7,885 nucleotides of DNA from ZCTH02-B3 sp036563895. Its GTDB lineage: Bacteria; Bacillota; Bacilli; Paenibacillales; Paenibacillaceae. The position numbers and the translations under genes are program-made. The stretch is taken from positions 1-7,885 of the forward strand of contig DATCLN010000160.1 of assembly GCA_036563895.1 (NCBI GenBank), given 5' to 3'. Below, one piece after another: positions 1 to 6,361 of this stretch (the first letter of the stretch is position 1; every line of letters begins with the position of its first letter). Below the pieces are notes generated by a model. It saw nothing but the letters and a program-made list of their open reading frames with translations, had not been told where the DNA came from and made no database searches.

Positions 1-137
1 CTTGGCCCGTGCGTTTGCCTCCGGCTTCCTTCAGATCCCGCCTCGCGACAGGCACCCTCGCCTTCGGCTAATGGTAGGCGCTCGCCAGCCCCCATTCCGG
101 ACTTTCACCGTAGAGATGACGCCCATGCTGGGCGTAC
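1..137 (-). mobile_element. Group IIC intron, 5' end (domain I), cut by the window edge
   Basis: Read on the minus strand, position 137 starts GTACGCCCAGCATGGGCG. This closely follows the 5' end of class IIC introns such as the Oceanobacillus iheyensis one (GTGTGCCCGGCATGGGTG, from memory). Further in come other typical blocks: GGTGAAAGTCC, then GAGGGTGCCTG, then GGGATCTGAAGGAAGC and GGAGGCAAAC. Their order and spacing match the start of intron domain I. The intron runs off the left edge, so its reverse transcriptase/maturase and 3' end are not visible. It lies a few bases beyond a terminator hairpin, the known insertion preference of class IIC introns. Oddity: bases 3-4 are AC rather than the usual GY of GUGYG. 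The plus-strand open frame over this stretch is antisense to a structured RNA and should not be called a protein. Confidence 0.87.
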
Positions 138-146
138 AAGCGCAAA

Positions 147-180
147 GCGCCGGTTCCCCGCGAACCGGCGCCCGTTTTTT
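147..180. terminator. Terminator hairpin after the permease gene; intron target
   Basis: Perfect 10-bp inverted repeat GCGCCGGTTC (147-156) and GAACCGGCGC (162-171) with a 5-base loop. On the plus strand it is followed by CCG and six T (175-180), a classical intrinsic terminator shape. On the minus strand, the direction of the permease gene that stops at 207, the hairpin is followed by TTTGCGCTT, a weaker T tail, and then the group II intron starts at 137. The intron probably interrupted or replaced the natural T tract. The hairpin can therefore end minus-strand transcripts of the permease unit and, in principle, plus-strand ones. Confidence 0.8.
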
Positions 181-206
181 CGCCGCGCTGCTTGTATTCC
201 GCGCTG

Positions 207-1580
207 TCAGAGGAAGAAAAACAGGTACTCAAACAGCACCACCGCCGCCAGAGTCAGCGCCGTATACCGCCAGTTCCAGCCAAGGGCGATTTCGACGGGG
301 GATTTTCGGAACAACCCGCTTATCATGAGCGTGGTCGAGGAAAAGGGAGAAAAGACGATGGTCAGCGACCACGAAGCGATGAGCGCCGCCGGCGCCGCCA
401 TGGGCGGAAGGCCGAAGGAATCCGATGAGAGCAGGGAAATCATGACGGAAGTGATGACGATCGGATGAAAACCGACCACGGCGAACGCCAGCATGAACAG
501 ATGAATCAGGATCAGGGCCGCCAGGCCGACGTGGACGCCTCCGCCCGCCGCCCACTCCACGAGGTGTTCCGACGCCCCCGACTGCTGGATCGCGTATCCG
601 AAGAAACCGGCGGACAGGATGAGCAAAATCTCCTTTCCCATTTCCGGCAGCCGGGAAGCCCAATAATGCTCCCGGAAGGCGGGCCAAAGCCGGTTCATCC
701 TGCCCATGGCGGCGAAGCCGATCACGGGAACGGCCAGCGAAAGGACGCAGACCAGCGTGACCATCGGATAGTGCGTTACGGTTTCGGCGACCAGCAGCAT
801 CCCGATGAGCAGCACCAGGGCCAGCGCCAGCACGGCCAGACGCTTGCCGGCCGTCCTGCCGTCCGGGAGCTCCTCTTCCGGCGGCGGGGCGGCCGTTTCC
901 GCGTCACCCCCGTTCCCGCGCGCCATCCGGTAGCATTCCGCCAGATGCAGACCGACAAAAATGACAACCATGATGGCGGTGACGGAGAAAAATTCCAACC
1001 AGCCGATATCGAAATTGGACACGATCATCGGCACGGCGATGGAATAGGGGGACACCAGCATCGCTGCGGCGAATCCCCGCGCAAGGGACAGGCACTGGAC
1101 GCGAGCCCGTTTCCCTTCGCCGCGCCCCGTCAGGGCATGGATGAACCCCAGGCTTCCAAGGTTGAGAAATATGCCGGTGAAAAACGTAAGCACGGTGGAA
1201 ATCGCGGCGTATCCCACCGAATTTTTCCCCACCCTGCCCAGCACCGCTTTCATGGCCCGGTCGAAGCCGCCCTGCTGGACGGGCAGCGACAAGAGCGGCG
1301 TCAGCAGAAAGAGCGCCGCCAGATTCCCGTAGAACCTGAAGGCTTCGGCCAGCTCCCCGATTCCGGCTCCCCCGGCGGCCAGCAGCACCGCGCCGGCAAT
1401 TAGCAGCAGGGCGCTGGTCCTCTGCACCGCCCCCCTGACAAGGGCGAGCATGAGCGCCACGATTGCGGCGGCCGCCGCGCTCACCAAAGTGTCCACAAAT
1501 CCGCCCGAAACAAAGAAGGCAGCCAGCTGGAGCAGGGCAAACAAAAAAAGCAACGGAGCGATCCATTGCCGGATGTTCAT
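207..1580 (-). CDS. Multi-pass membrane permease, ion-transporter-superfamily-like, substrate unknown
   Basis: A 457-residue, very hydrophobic protein with roughly ten to twelve membrane segments. A hydrophilic central loop (about residues 220-245, rich in E, P and G) separates two halves, as in IT-superfamily carriers (ArsB, CitM, DctM-like). Re-entrant-type motifs are visible: SPYSIAVP in the first half and, in the second, GFHP followed by FSPFSSTTLMISGL and a GWNWRYT motif before the last helix. I recognise the architecture but not the substrate; an organic or inorganic anion is plausible. The ATG overlaps the thioesterase stop as ATGA (1577-1580). A GGAG lies only about two bases before the ATG, too close for good ribosome binding, so translation is probably coupled. 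It ends 35 bases before the hairpin at 147-171. A degraded relative of its C-terminus lies at 2190-2369. Confidence 0.8.
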   Translation of the reverse strand: MNIRQWIAPLLFLFALLQLAAFFVSGGFVDTLVSAAAAAIVALMLALVRGAVQRTSALLLIAGAVLLAAGGAGIGELAEAFRFYGNLAALFLLTPLLSLPVQQGGFDRAMKAVLGRVGKNSVGYAAISTVLTFFTGIFLNLGSLGFIHALTGRGEGKRARVQCLSLARGFAAAMLVSPYSIAVPMIVSNFDIGWLEFFSVTAIMVVIFVGLHLAECYRMARGNGGDAETAAPPPEEELPDGRTAGKRLAVLALALVLLIGMLLVAETVTHYPMVTLVCVLSLAVPVIGFAAMGRMNRLWPAFREHYWASRLPEMGKEILLILSAGFFGYAIQQSGASEHLVEWAAGGGVHVGLAALILIHLFMLAFAVVGFHPIVITSVMISLLSSDSFGLPPMAAPAALIASWSLTIVFSPFSSTTLMISGLFRKSPVEIALGWNWRYTALTLAAVVLFEYLFFFL

Positions 1581-1990
1581 GTCTCCGCTTCATCCCGCTT
1601 CAGGTACGGCCTGAGCCTGCTTGCGATTTCCGGTTCGAGCGGCAGGGAAGTTTGCGAATCCTTGTCATAGCGGACCATGACGGTTTCCGCCCTGGCGGCG
1701 ACGGTGCCGTCTTCGGTCAGCATTTCGTGCTTCATGGTGAAGCTTTTGTTGCCGATGCGGGTGACCCAGCTTCGGATCCGGACGGTCTGCCTGGGGTAGA
1801 GCGGACGCAGATAATCGCAGCGGACGGAGGCGACGACGAATTTGACCGGCTCGCCGTCCCTGGTGATTCCCGTGTCATGAAAAAAATCGGCCCGGGCCAC
1901 TTCCAGATAACCTATGTAGCTCGTGTTGTTGATGTGGCCCATGATGTCCGACTCGTAGTAACGCGTCTTCAGCGATGTTTCATGAAACAC
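1577..1990 (-). CDS. Acyl-CoA thioesterase, 4HBT hot-dog fold (YbgC/FadM-like)
   Basis: A 137-residue protein, the normal length for a single hot-dog domain. The N-terminus reads TRYYESDIMGHINNTSYIGYLE. This matches the 4-hydroxybenzoyl-CoA thioesterase family pattern, with the expected catalytic Asp15 before GHINN and the long central helix around YIGYLEVARADFF. Strands such as VRIRSWVTRIGNKSFTMKHEM follow. Family members hydrolyse acyl-CoA thioesters in the cytoplasm; the acyl chain here cannot be read from sequence. The start is GTG at 1990, supported by AAGGGGG about 9 bases upstream; no ATG in frame is nearby. Its stop overlaps the permease start (ATGA), so the two form one unit, perhaps releasing an acid and moving it across the membrane (inference only). 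A promoter candidate lies about 85 bases upstream. Confidence 0.9.
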   Translation of the reverse strand: MFHETSLKTRYYESDIMGHINNTSYIGYLEVARADFFHDTGITRDGEPVKFVVASVRCDYLRPLYPRQTVRIRSWVTRIGNKSFTMKHEMLTEDGTVAARAETVMVRYDKDSQTSLPLEPEIASRLRPYLKRDEAET

Positions 1991-2070
1991 GCGCAGGAGC
2001 CCCCTTGCCTTAATCGCCGTGACACTGGATGACCAGGAGCTTCCTCCATGTTTTATATTTTATATGCCCC

Positions 2071-2099
2071 ATTATATCTTAGCGTCCCCCTTGTCCGTA
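2071..2099 (-). promoter_or_regulatory. Candidate sigma-A promoter for the thioesterase-permease unit
   Basis: An AT-rich island (2048-2083) in GC-rich surroundings contains a perfect minus-strand TATAAT at 2071-2076. The -35 is poor: TACGGA at 17-bp spacing (2094-2099) or CGGACA at 15-bp spacing (2092-2097). The predicted transcript would start about 70-75 bases before the GTG at 1990. Two small hairpin-prone stretches (GGAGGAAGCTCC and CTGGTCATCCAG) lie in the leader. Nothing else convincing is seen in 1991-2189. Confidence 0.45.
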
Positions 2100-2189
2100 A
2101 AGCGCCGAATCCGCTGGCCCCGGCACCGCGCGCCCCGAAAAACGCCGTTTCCCTCCGCCTGGACGCGCCATGCTCCCCGATACGCCGGT

Positions 2190-2369
2190 TCAGAAGTAAT
2201 ACAACTGTTCAATCAGCACGACCGCCGCCACGGAGAGCAGGATGCAGCACCAGTTCCAGACCGGGGAGACGACGCAGCCGGTTTTTTGCACCAATCCTCC
2301 CGTGATGGGTGTCCCCGCGGAAAACGGCGAAGCGGTCCGGATCGCGCATCCGAAATGGCCGGCGGACAG
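2190..2369 (-). pseudogene. C-terminal remnant of a permease related to the 207-1580 gene
   Basis: The minus-strand frame ending in TGA at 2190-2192 encodes about 59 residues that align with the end of the permease at 207-1580. PFSAGTPITGGLVQKTG lines up without gaps with PFSSTTLMISGLFRKSP. VWNWCCILLSVAAVVLIEQ lines up with GWNWRYTALTLAAVVLFEY. Both then end in an aromatic run and a stop. Upstream, LSAGHFGCAIRTAS still resembles the helix before PFS, but beyond about 2370 the similarity fades. There is no start codon, no ribosome site and no room for the missing 400 or so residues before the plus-strand gene at 2520. Nucleotide similarity is also visible, for example CAGCACNACCGCCGCCA and CCAGTTCCA shared by both copies. 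It is a dead fragment of a duplicated or independently acquired paralogue. Confidence 0.75.
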
Positions 2370-2461
2370 GATCCGCGGGTAAGCATGAAATACCGCGTTC
2401 CGGGAACGCCAACCCGCATTGCCGCCCTCGCGACGCGGGCAGGCATCGGATTTCCTGCCTG

Positions 2462-2470
2462 TGGTAAAAT
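2462..2470 (+). promoter_or_regulatory. Candidate extended -10 promoter for the glycosyltransferase
   Basis: TGGTAAAAT fits an extended -10 (TGn followed by a TATAAT-like hexamer) about 50 bases before the GTG at 2520. No good -35 is present at 16-18 bp. The region downstream to the gene is AT-rich relative to its surroundings. The call rests on one weak motif. Confidence 0.35.
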
Positions 2471-2519
2471 ATCGGTTGGGTTTTTTGCTTCAAAAATAAC
2501 GCGGTGGGAGTGAGCAAAC

Positions 2520-3569
2520 GTGAGAATCGGCATACTGGCCCCTGTCACCTGGCGCACGCCGCCGCGCAAATACGGCCCCTGGGAGCAGGTCTGCGCCAAT
2601 CTGGCGGATGGCCTGGCGGAGCGGGGACATGAGGTGTATCTTTTCGCCACCGGCGATTCCGTCACGAAAGCCCGGCTCGAATGGGTGTGCCCGGCGCCGC
2701 TGGGAGAGCATCCGGAGCTTCCCTCGCGCCCCTGGGAGCTGATCCACATCGGGTTCGCGCTAAAGAGGGCCGACGAACTGGAACTGGACGTGCTGCACAA
2801 CCACATGAATTACCTGACGCTGCCGTTCGCCCGGCTCATCCGCACCCCCGTCGTGACCACCCTTCACGGCGCGGCCTTGCTGGAGGCCGACTCCCGCGAG
2901 GCATACCGGCAGTTCCCGGACATGCCCTACGTTTCCATAAGCTACGCGGAACGGGAAGGCTGCCCCGAGCTCCGGTACATCGCCAACGTCTACAACGGCA
3001 TCCGGCTGGAGCAGTTCGATTTTGTCGACCGGCCGGGCGATTATCTTCTGTTCATCGGGCGCATCTGCCCGGACAAGGGGACGGACCTGGCGGTGGAACT
3101 GGCGCGCCGGACCGGGCTGCCGCTTGTCATCGCAGGGTTGGTACCGGGCGGGGAAGAGGCGTTTTTCGAGGAAAAAATCCGTCCCTGGATCGACGACAAC
3201 CGCATCCGCTTTGTCGGCGAAGTGGGGCCCGTGGAGCGGAACCGCCTGATGGGCGGCGCCCTGGCGCTGTTGCACCTCGTCCGCGCGCCGGAACCCTTCG
3301 GCCTGGTCATGGCGGAGGCGATGGCCTGCGGCACGCCGGTGATCGGCTTCGGCCGGGGCTCCGTGCCGGAGGTGGTGGAACACGGGCGGACCGGCTTCGT
3401 CGTGTCCGACCTGGACGAAGCCGCCGCGTGCGTCGGCCGCCTGTCCGACATCCGGAGGCGGGACTGCCGGGAACGGGTGGAACGCCTGTTCACGGTGGAG
3501 CGCATGGTGGAGGGATACGAAGCGGCGTACCGGTCCCTTCTGTCCTCCCCCGCCGGTCCGTCCGCATAA
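2520..3569 (+). CDS. Glycosyltransferase family 4 (GT-B fold)
   Basis: A 349-residue soluble protein with the two Rossmann-like halves of GT-B enzymes. The N-terminal acceptor domain begins MRIGILAPVTWRTPPRKYGPWEQV (residues 1-24), with the family's P-P-x-x-Y-G loop. HNHMNY (93-98) and TTLHGA (113-118) follow. The C-terminal nucleotide-sugar domain starts near YLLFIGRICPDKGTD (175-189), with the Arg181/Lys186 pair. It carries the E-x7-E motif, Glu258 to Glu266, in EPFGLVMAEAMACGTPVIG. These features predict a retaining transferase using a nucleotide-activated sugar. Donor, acceptor and product cannot be told. The start is GTG at 2520, preceded by GGGAG about 9 bases away. It stands alone on the plus strand, convergent with the metal operon, so there is no cluster context for polysaccharide or lipid glycosylation. 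Confidence 0.9.
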   Translation: MRIGILAPVTWRTPPRKYGPWEQVCANLADGLAERGHEVYLFATGDSVTKARLEWVCPAPLGEHPELPSRPWELIHIGFALKRADELELDVLHNHMNYLTLPFARLIRTPVVTTLHGAALLEADSREAYRQFPDMPYVSISYAEREGCPELRYIANVYNGIRLEQFDFVDRPGDYLLFIGRICPDKGTDLAVELARRTGLPLVIAGLVPGGEEAFFEEKIRPWIDDNRIRFVGEVGPVERNRLMGGALALLHLVRAPEPFGLVMAEAMACGTPVIGFGRGSVPEVVEHGRTGFVVSDLDEAAACVGRLSDIRRRDCRERVERLFTVERMVEGYEAAYRSLLSSPAGPSA

Positions 3570-3619
3570 TTTTTGCGCCACGGCGCCATGATTGCCAACC
3601 GCGGCTTTCATCCCGGCAA

Positions 3620-3677
3620 AACGGCAAGCCGCTCCGCCGAAGACGGCGGGACCCGGACGCTTACGCGGCTTGCCGTT
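3620..3677. terminator. Bidirectional terminator between convergent genes
   Basis: A perfect 13-bp inverted repeat, AACGGCAAGCCGC (3620-3632) and GCGGCTTGCCGTT (3665-3677), encloses a second hairpin, CCGCCG-AAGA-CGGCGG (3634-3649). On the minus strand the structure is followed by TTTTGCC, and on the plus strand by GTTTCCTTTTCC. Its right arm covers the last codons of the mntD-like gene (stop at 3661-3663). It lies in the 91-base gap between two converging genes and probably serves both. The T tails are modest. Confidence 0.7.
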
Positions 3678-4539
3678 GTTTCCTTTTCCACCTTTTTGCG
3701 ATGATGCCGTGGCGGGGAGATAACAGGATGCTGACGAGGAAAATCACGCCCGTGGTGAACGCCATCGTGCCGGATACCGATGTGTCCAGCAGGTACGCGA
3801 CGTAATAGCCCGGGAAGGCGGACAGCACGCCGAAGGCGCAGGCGAGCGCCATCATGACGGACAGCCGCTCCGTCCACAGATACGCCGCGGCGGCCGGGGT
3901 GATCAGCATCGCGAGGGCCAAAATCGCGCCCACCGCGTCGAAGGCGGCGACGGCGGTCATGGAGGTCATCGCCATCAGGATATAGTGCATCAGCGCCACC
4001 GGAAAGCCCAGGCTGGCCGCCAGGGCGGGATCGAAGGTGGTGATTTTCCATTCCTTATAAAAAAGCAGGATCAGCACCAGCACCGCCGCGCTCACGACCG
4101 CCAGCAAAAACGTCGCTTCCGGCACGCTCCCGAGCAAAGGCAGCTCGATGCGTTCCCAGGGGATGAACAGAATCTCCCCCATCAGCGCGTGCTGCACGTC
4201 GAGGTGCACATTGCCGACCCGCGTCGCGATCAGGGCCACGCCGATGGCGAACAGCGTGGTGAACACGACGCCGATGGACGCTTCCTGCCGCACGCCCCGG
4301 TCGTGGAACCATTCCACCAGCAGCGCGGTCAGAAGCCCCGCCGCCATCGCGCCGATCAGCATATGCGGCCCGCTCAGCTGGCGGGTGAGAAGATAGGCGG
4401 CGACGATGCCGATCAGCACGGTATGGCTGATGGCGTCCGCCATCATCGCCATCCGCCGCAGGATGAGGAGCGTCCCCACGAGCCCGCAGGAAAGCCCCAC
4501 CAGCGCCGCCGTCAGCAAGATCCAACCGTCGTAGCTCAT
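3661..4539 (-). CDS. mntD: Manganese/zinc ABC transporter permease (MntD/TroD-like)
   Basis: A 292-residue integral membrane protein of the ABC-3 (metal ion) permease family, with about eight membrane segments and a short basic tail (KRWKRKQRQ). Family landmarks are GLVGTLLILRRMAMMADAISHTVL near the N-terminus, QEASIGVVFTTLFAIGVALI in the middle, and FDAVGAILALAMLITPAAAA near the ATPase-contact region. It would pair with the mntC product to form the transmembrane channel for Mn2+ or Zn2+. The ATG at 4539 has AAGGAC about 10 bases upstream. A 103-base gap holding direct repeats separates it from mntC, unlike the tight junctions elsewhere in the operon. The family call is firm. Choosing the symbol mntD over troD or znuB rests on gene order and the upstream MntR-like box. 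Confidence 0.9.
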   Translation of the reverse strand: MSYDGWILLTAALVGLSCGLVGTLLILRRMAMMADAISHTVLIGIVAAYLLTRQLSGPHMLIGAMAAGLLTALLVEWFHDRGVRQEASIGVVFTTLFAIGVALIATRVGNVHLDVQHALMGEILFIPWERIELPLLGSVPEATFLLAVVSAAVLVLILLFYKEWKITTFDPALAASLGFPVALMHYILMAMTSMTAVAAFDAVGAILALAMLITPAAAAYLWTERLSVMMALACAFGVLSAFPGYYVAYLLDTSVSGTMAFTTGVIFLVSILLSPRHGIIAKRWKRKQRQAA

Positions 4540-4551
4540 CGCGGATCGTCC

Positions 4552-4655
4552 TTTGCGTCAAGATGTGCCGGTATTTCCGTCAAAAGCCGATGTGTCCGTC
4601 AAAACGCATCGGGGGTTCCGTCAAGACGCGCCGCGGGTTCCGTCAAGACGCTCCG
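4552..4655. repeat. Five degenerate direct repeats of about 22 bp
   Basis: The core GTCAA recurs on the plus strand at 4557, 4579, 4598, 4620 and 4642, giving spacings of 22, 19, 22 and 22 bases. Four copies share CCGTCAA, and the two rightmost share TTCCGTCAAGACGC. On the minus (coding) strand the core reads CGTCTTGACGG, itself a small inverted repeat (CGTC-TT-GACG). The array fills the gap between mntC and mntD; the TGA in the first copy is the mntC stop codon (4643-4645). The periods are not multiples of three, so it is not a degraded coding repeat. The copies diverge with distance from mntC, as expected for old slippage duplication. Function is unknown. Confidence 0.75.
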
Positions 4656-5545
4656 GGAGCGGGCCGGCGGCGCATCCGTCTTTTCCGGAAGTACCGCTGC
4701 AAAGCGCCGGCCAGCACCCCTTTCCTCCATCCGAAGGCCAAAGAAACAAGGAACAGGACGGCCGCGGCGATGACGATGAACGGCCCCGTCGGCCAGCCTT
4801 CGCCCATCGTGCTCACCAGCGTTCCCGCAGCCCCCGACACTCCTCCAAACACCGCCGACAGCGCGATCATCCGGCCGAAGGAATGCGTCCAATAGCGGGC
4901 GCTCACCGCGGGGATGATGAACAGCGCGGCCATTAGAATGACGCCGACGGCCTGGATGCCGATGACGATGACCAGCACCACCACGGCCAGATAGGCGGCG
5001 TCCATCAGGCGCCCCGGCAGGCCGAGCCCCCTGGCGAACAGCGGGTCGAACAGCCAAAGCTTCCATTCCTTGAAGGAGATGATCGTTACGATCAAGACGA
5101 GGAGAGCCAGGCCCGCCATCGTGTACACGTCCCTGCGCACCATGGAGGCGGCCTGGCCGAAAATGAAGCTGTCCAGCCCGGCCTGGTTTCCTCCCGGCAG
5201 ACGGTTCGCGATGGTGAGCAGCATGATGCCGAGGCCGAAAAACACGGACAGCACAATGCCCATCGCCGTGTCTTCCTTCACGCGGCTGTGGTCGCGAATC
5301 CCCACCACCAGCCACGCGCCGAGCAGGGCGCTGGCCGCCGCGCCGCCGATCATGAGCGGCAGGCTTTTCGTGCCCGCCAGGGCGAAGCCGACAACCACGC
5401 CCGGCAGCGCCGCGTGGGAAAGCGCGTCGGACAAAAGGCTGTGCCTTTTCCAATAGGCGAGGCATCCGACGATGCCCGAGGCCGCGCCCAGGATCAGGGT
5501 GCTGAGCAGCACCCATTGCGCGTTGGGCGAAAGCGCGTAAATCAC
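4643..5545 (-). CDS. mntC: Manganese/zinc ABC transporter permease (MntC/TroC-like)
   Basis: A 300-residue ABC-3 family permease, paralogous to the next gene. It shows about eight to nine membrane segments and ends in a strongly basic tail (RYFRKRRMRRRP). Recognisable family blocks are GIVGCLAYWKRHSLLSDALS near residues 24-43, KEDTAMGIVLSVFFGLGIML in the middle, and GIQAVGVILMAALFIIPAVS in the second half. It should form a heterodimeric channel with the mntD product, driven by the ATPase. The GTG start at 5545 overlaps the ATPase stop as GTGA (5542-5545), so translation is probably coupled and the subunits made together. Its stop lies inside the first of a series of direct repeats. Confidence 0.92.
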   Translation of the reverse strand: MIYALSPNAQWVLLSTLILGAASGIVGCLAYWKRHSLLSDALSHAALPGVVVGFALAGTKSLPLMIGGAAASALLGAWLVVGIRDHSRVKEDTAMGIVLSVFFGLGIMLLTIANRLPGGNQAGLDSFIFGQAASMVRRDVYTMAGLALLVLIVTIISFKEWKLWLFDPLFARGLGLPGRLMDAAYLAVVVLVIVIGIQAVGVILMAALFIIPAVSARYWTHSFGRMIALSAVFGGVSGAAGTLVSTMGEGWPTGPFIVIAAAVLFLVSLAFGWRKGVLAGALQRYFRKRRMRRRPAPGAS

Positions 5546-6342
5546 GGGACCACCGCCTCCAGCCAGCGCAGCGTCCCGCCGTAGGTCCGGGCGAGATTTT
5601 CGCGGTTAAACGTCTCCTCCGTCGGACCATGGGCAATGACCGTGCGGTTGAGCAGCAGAACGTGATCGAAATAATCCCGCACCGTATGCAGGTCGTGGTG
5701 GACGACCAGCACGGTCTTGCCCCTGTTTTTCAGGTCGCGCAGCGTCTCCATGATCGCCCACTCCGTCGCCGCGTCCACGCCGGCCAGCGGTTCGTCCAGA
5801 AAATAGAGGTCCGCGTCCTGCACCAGCGCGCGGGCGAGGAACACCCTCTGCTGCTGTCCTCCCGACAGCTGGCTGATCTGCCGTTTGGCCAGATGTTCGA
5901 TGCCCATTTTCTCCATCGCGGCCAGGGCCAGTTCCCGGTGCCGCCGGCGCGGCCACCTCAGCCAGCCGATCTGGCCGTACAGCCCCATCATGACCACGTC
6001 GAGGGCGTCGGCCGGAAAGTCCCAGTCCACCGCCCCCCGCTGCGGCACATACCCGACGCGGGATTTTACCTTTTGATAGGTGGTCCCGAAAAACGACACC
6101 GTCCCCGTCAGCCTCGGGTGCAGGTCCAGCATCACCTTCAGCAGCGTGGACTTGCCCGCCCCGTTGGGACCGACGATGCAGGTCAGGGTGCCGCGGCCGA
6201 CGGAAAAATTCACGTCCGCCAGCACCGGATTTTTCCGGTAGGCGGCGGACAGATCGCGGACCTCAAGCACCGGTTCCGCCGGGCCCGACCCGACGGTCCG
6301 CCGCGCCTGCCCCGTCTCCTCCAACCACTGTTCCGTTTTCAC
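5542..6342 (-). CDS. mntB: Manganese/zinc ABC transporter ATPase (MntB/TroB-like)
   Basis: A 266-residue cytoplasmic ATPase with all motifs intact: Walker A GPNGAGKST (58-66), Q-loop VPQ (Gln101), signature LSGGQQQR (159-166), Walker B YFLDE (Asp183/Glu184), D-loop AGVD (187-190) and switch His216 in VHHDL. YVPQRGAVDWDFP after the Q-loop is characteristic of the Mn/Zn/Fe chelate-type importers. It hydrolyses ATP to drive uptake through the mntC and mntD products. GTG at 6342 is chosen because AAGGAAGG lies about 9-11 bases upstream and only 19 bases separate it from the mntA stop. The first 22 or so residues before the ABC domain are an extra hydrophilic stretch, so a slightly later start remains possible. 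Confidence 0.94.
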   Translation of the reverse strand: MKTEQWLEETGQARRTVGSGPAEPVLEVRDLSAAYRKNPVLADVNFSVGRGTLTCIVGPNGAGKSTLLKVMLDLHPRLTGTVSFFGTTYQKVKSRVGYVPQRGAVDWDFPADALDVVMMGLYGQIGWLRWPRRRHRELALAAMEKMGIEHLAKRQISQLSGGQQQRVFLARALVQDADLYFLDEPLAGVDAATEWAIMETLRDLKNRGKTVLVVHHDLHTVRDYFDHVLLLNRTVIAHGPTEETFNRENLARTYGGTLRWLEAVVP

Positions 6343-6361
6343 CCCGTCCGCCTTCCTTTCG

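Noticed and set aside
2..328. Plus-strand 108-residue open frame at the left edge
   Set aside because: It is antisense to group II intron domain I, the terminator and the permease 3' end, with no ribosome site or family resemblance.
465..1403. Plus-strand 312-residue open frame
   Set aside because: It is the antisense of the permease gene; its composition (many H, Q, R, G, P) is typical of shadow frames in GC-rich DNA.
2019..2513. Plus-strand open frames in the 1991-2519 gap
   Set aside because: No recognisable domain, and they run antisense to the permease remnant and through promoter-like AT-rich DNA.
2213..2806. Minus-strand 197-residue open frame spanning the 2.2-2.8 kb region
   Set aside because: It overlaps the start of the convincing glycosyltransferase on the opposite strand. 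The permease remnant lies in a different minus-strand frame, so this one is noise.
3575..3590. GCGCC-AC-GGCGC hairpin just after the glycosyltransferase
   Set aside because: The loop is only two bases and no T tract follows in either useful direction; the structure at 3620-3677 is a far better terminator.
4552..4655. CRISPR array in the mntC-mntD gap
   Set aside because: Units are about 22 bp in total with degenerate repeats and no real spacers; this is a short tandem repeat, not a CRISPR.
4599..5636. Minus-strand 345-residue open frame overlapping mntC
   Set aside because: It is an alternative frame of mntC, whose permease motifs are clear in the 4643-5545 frame.
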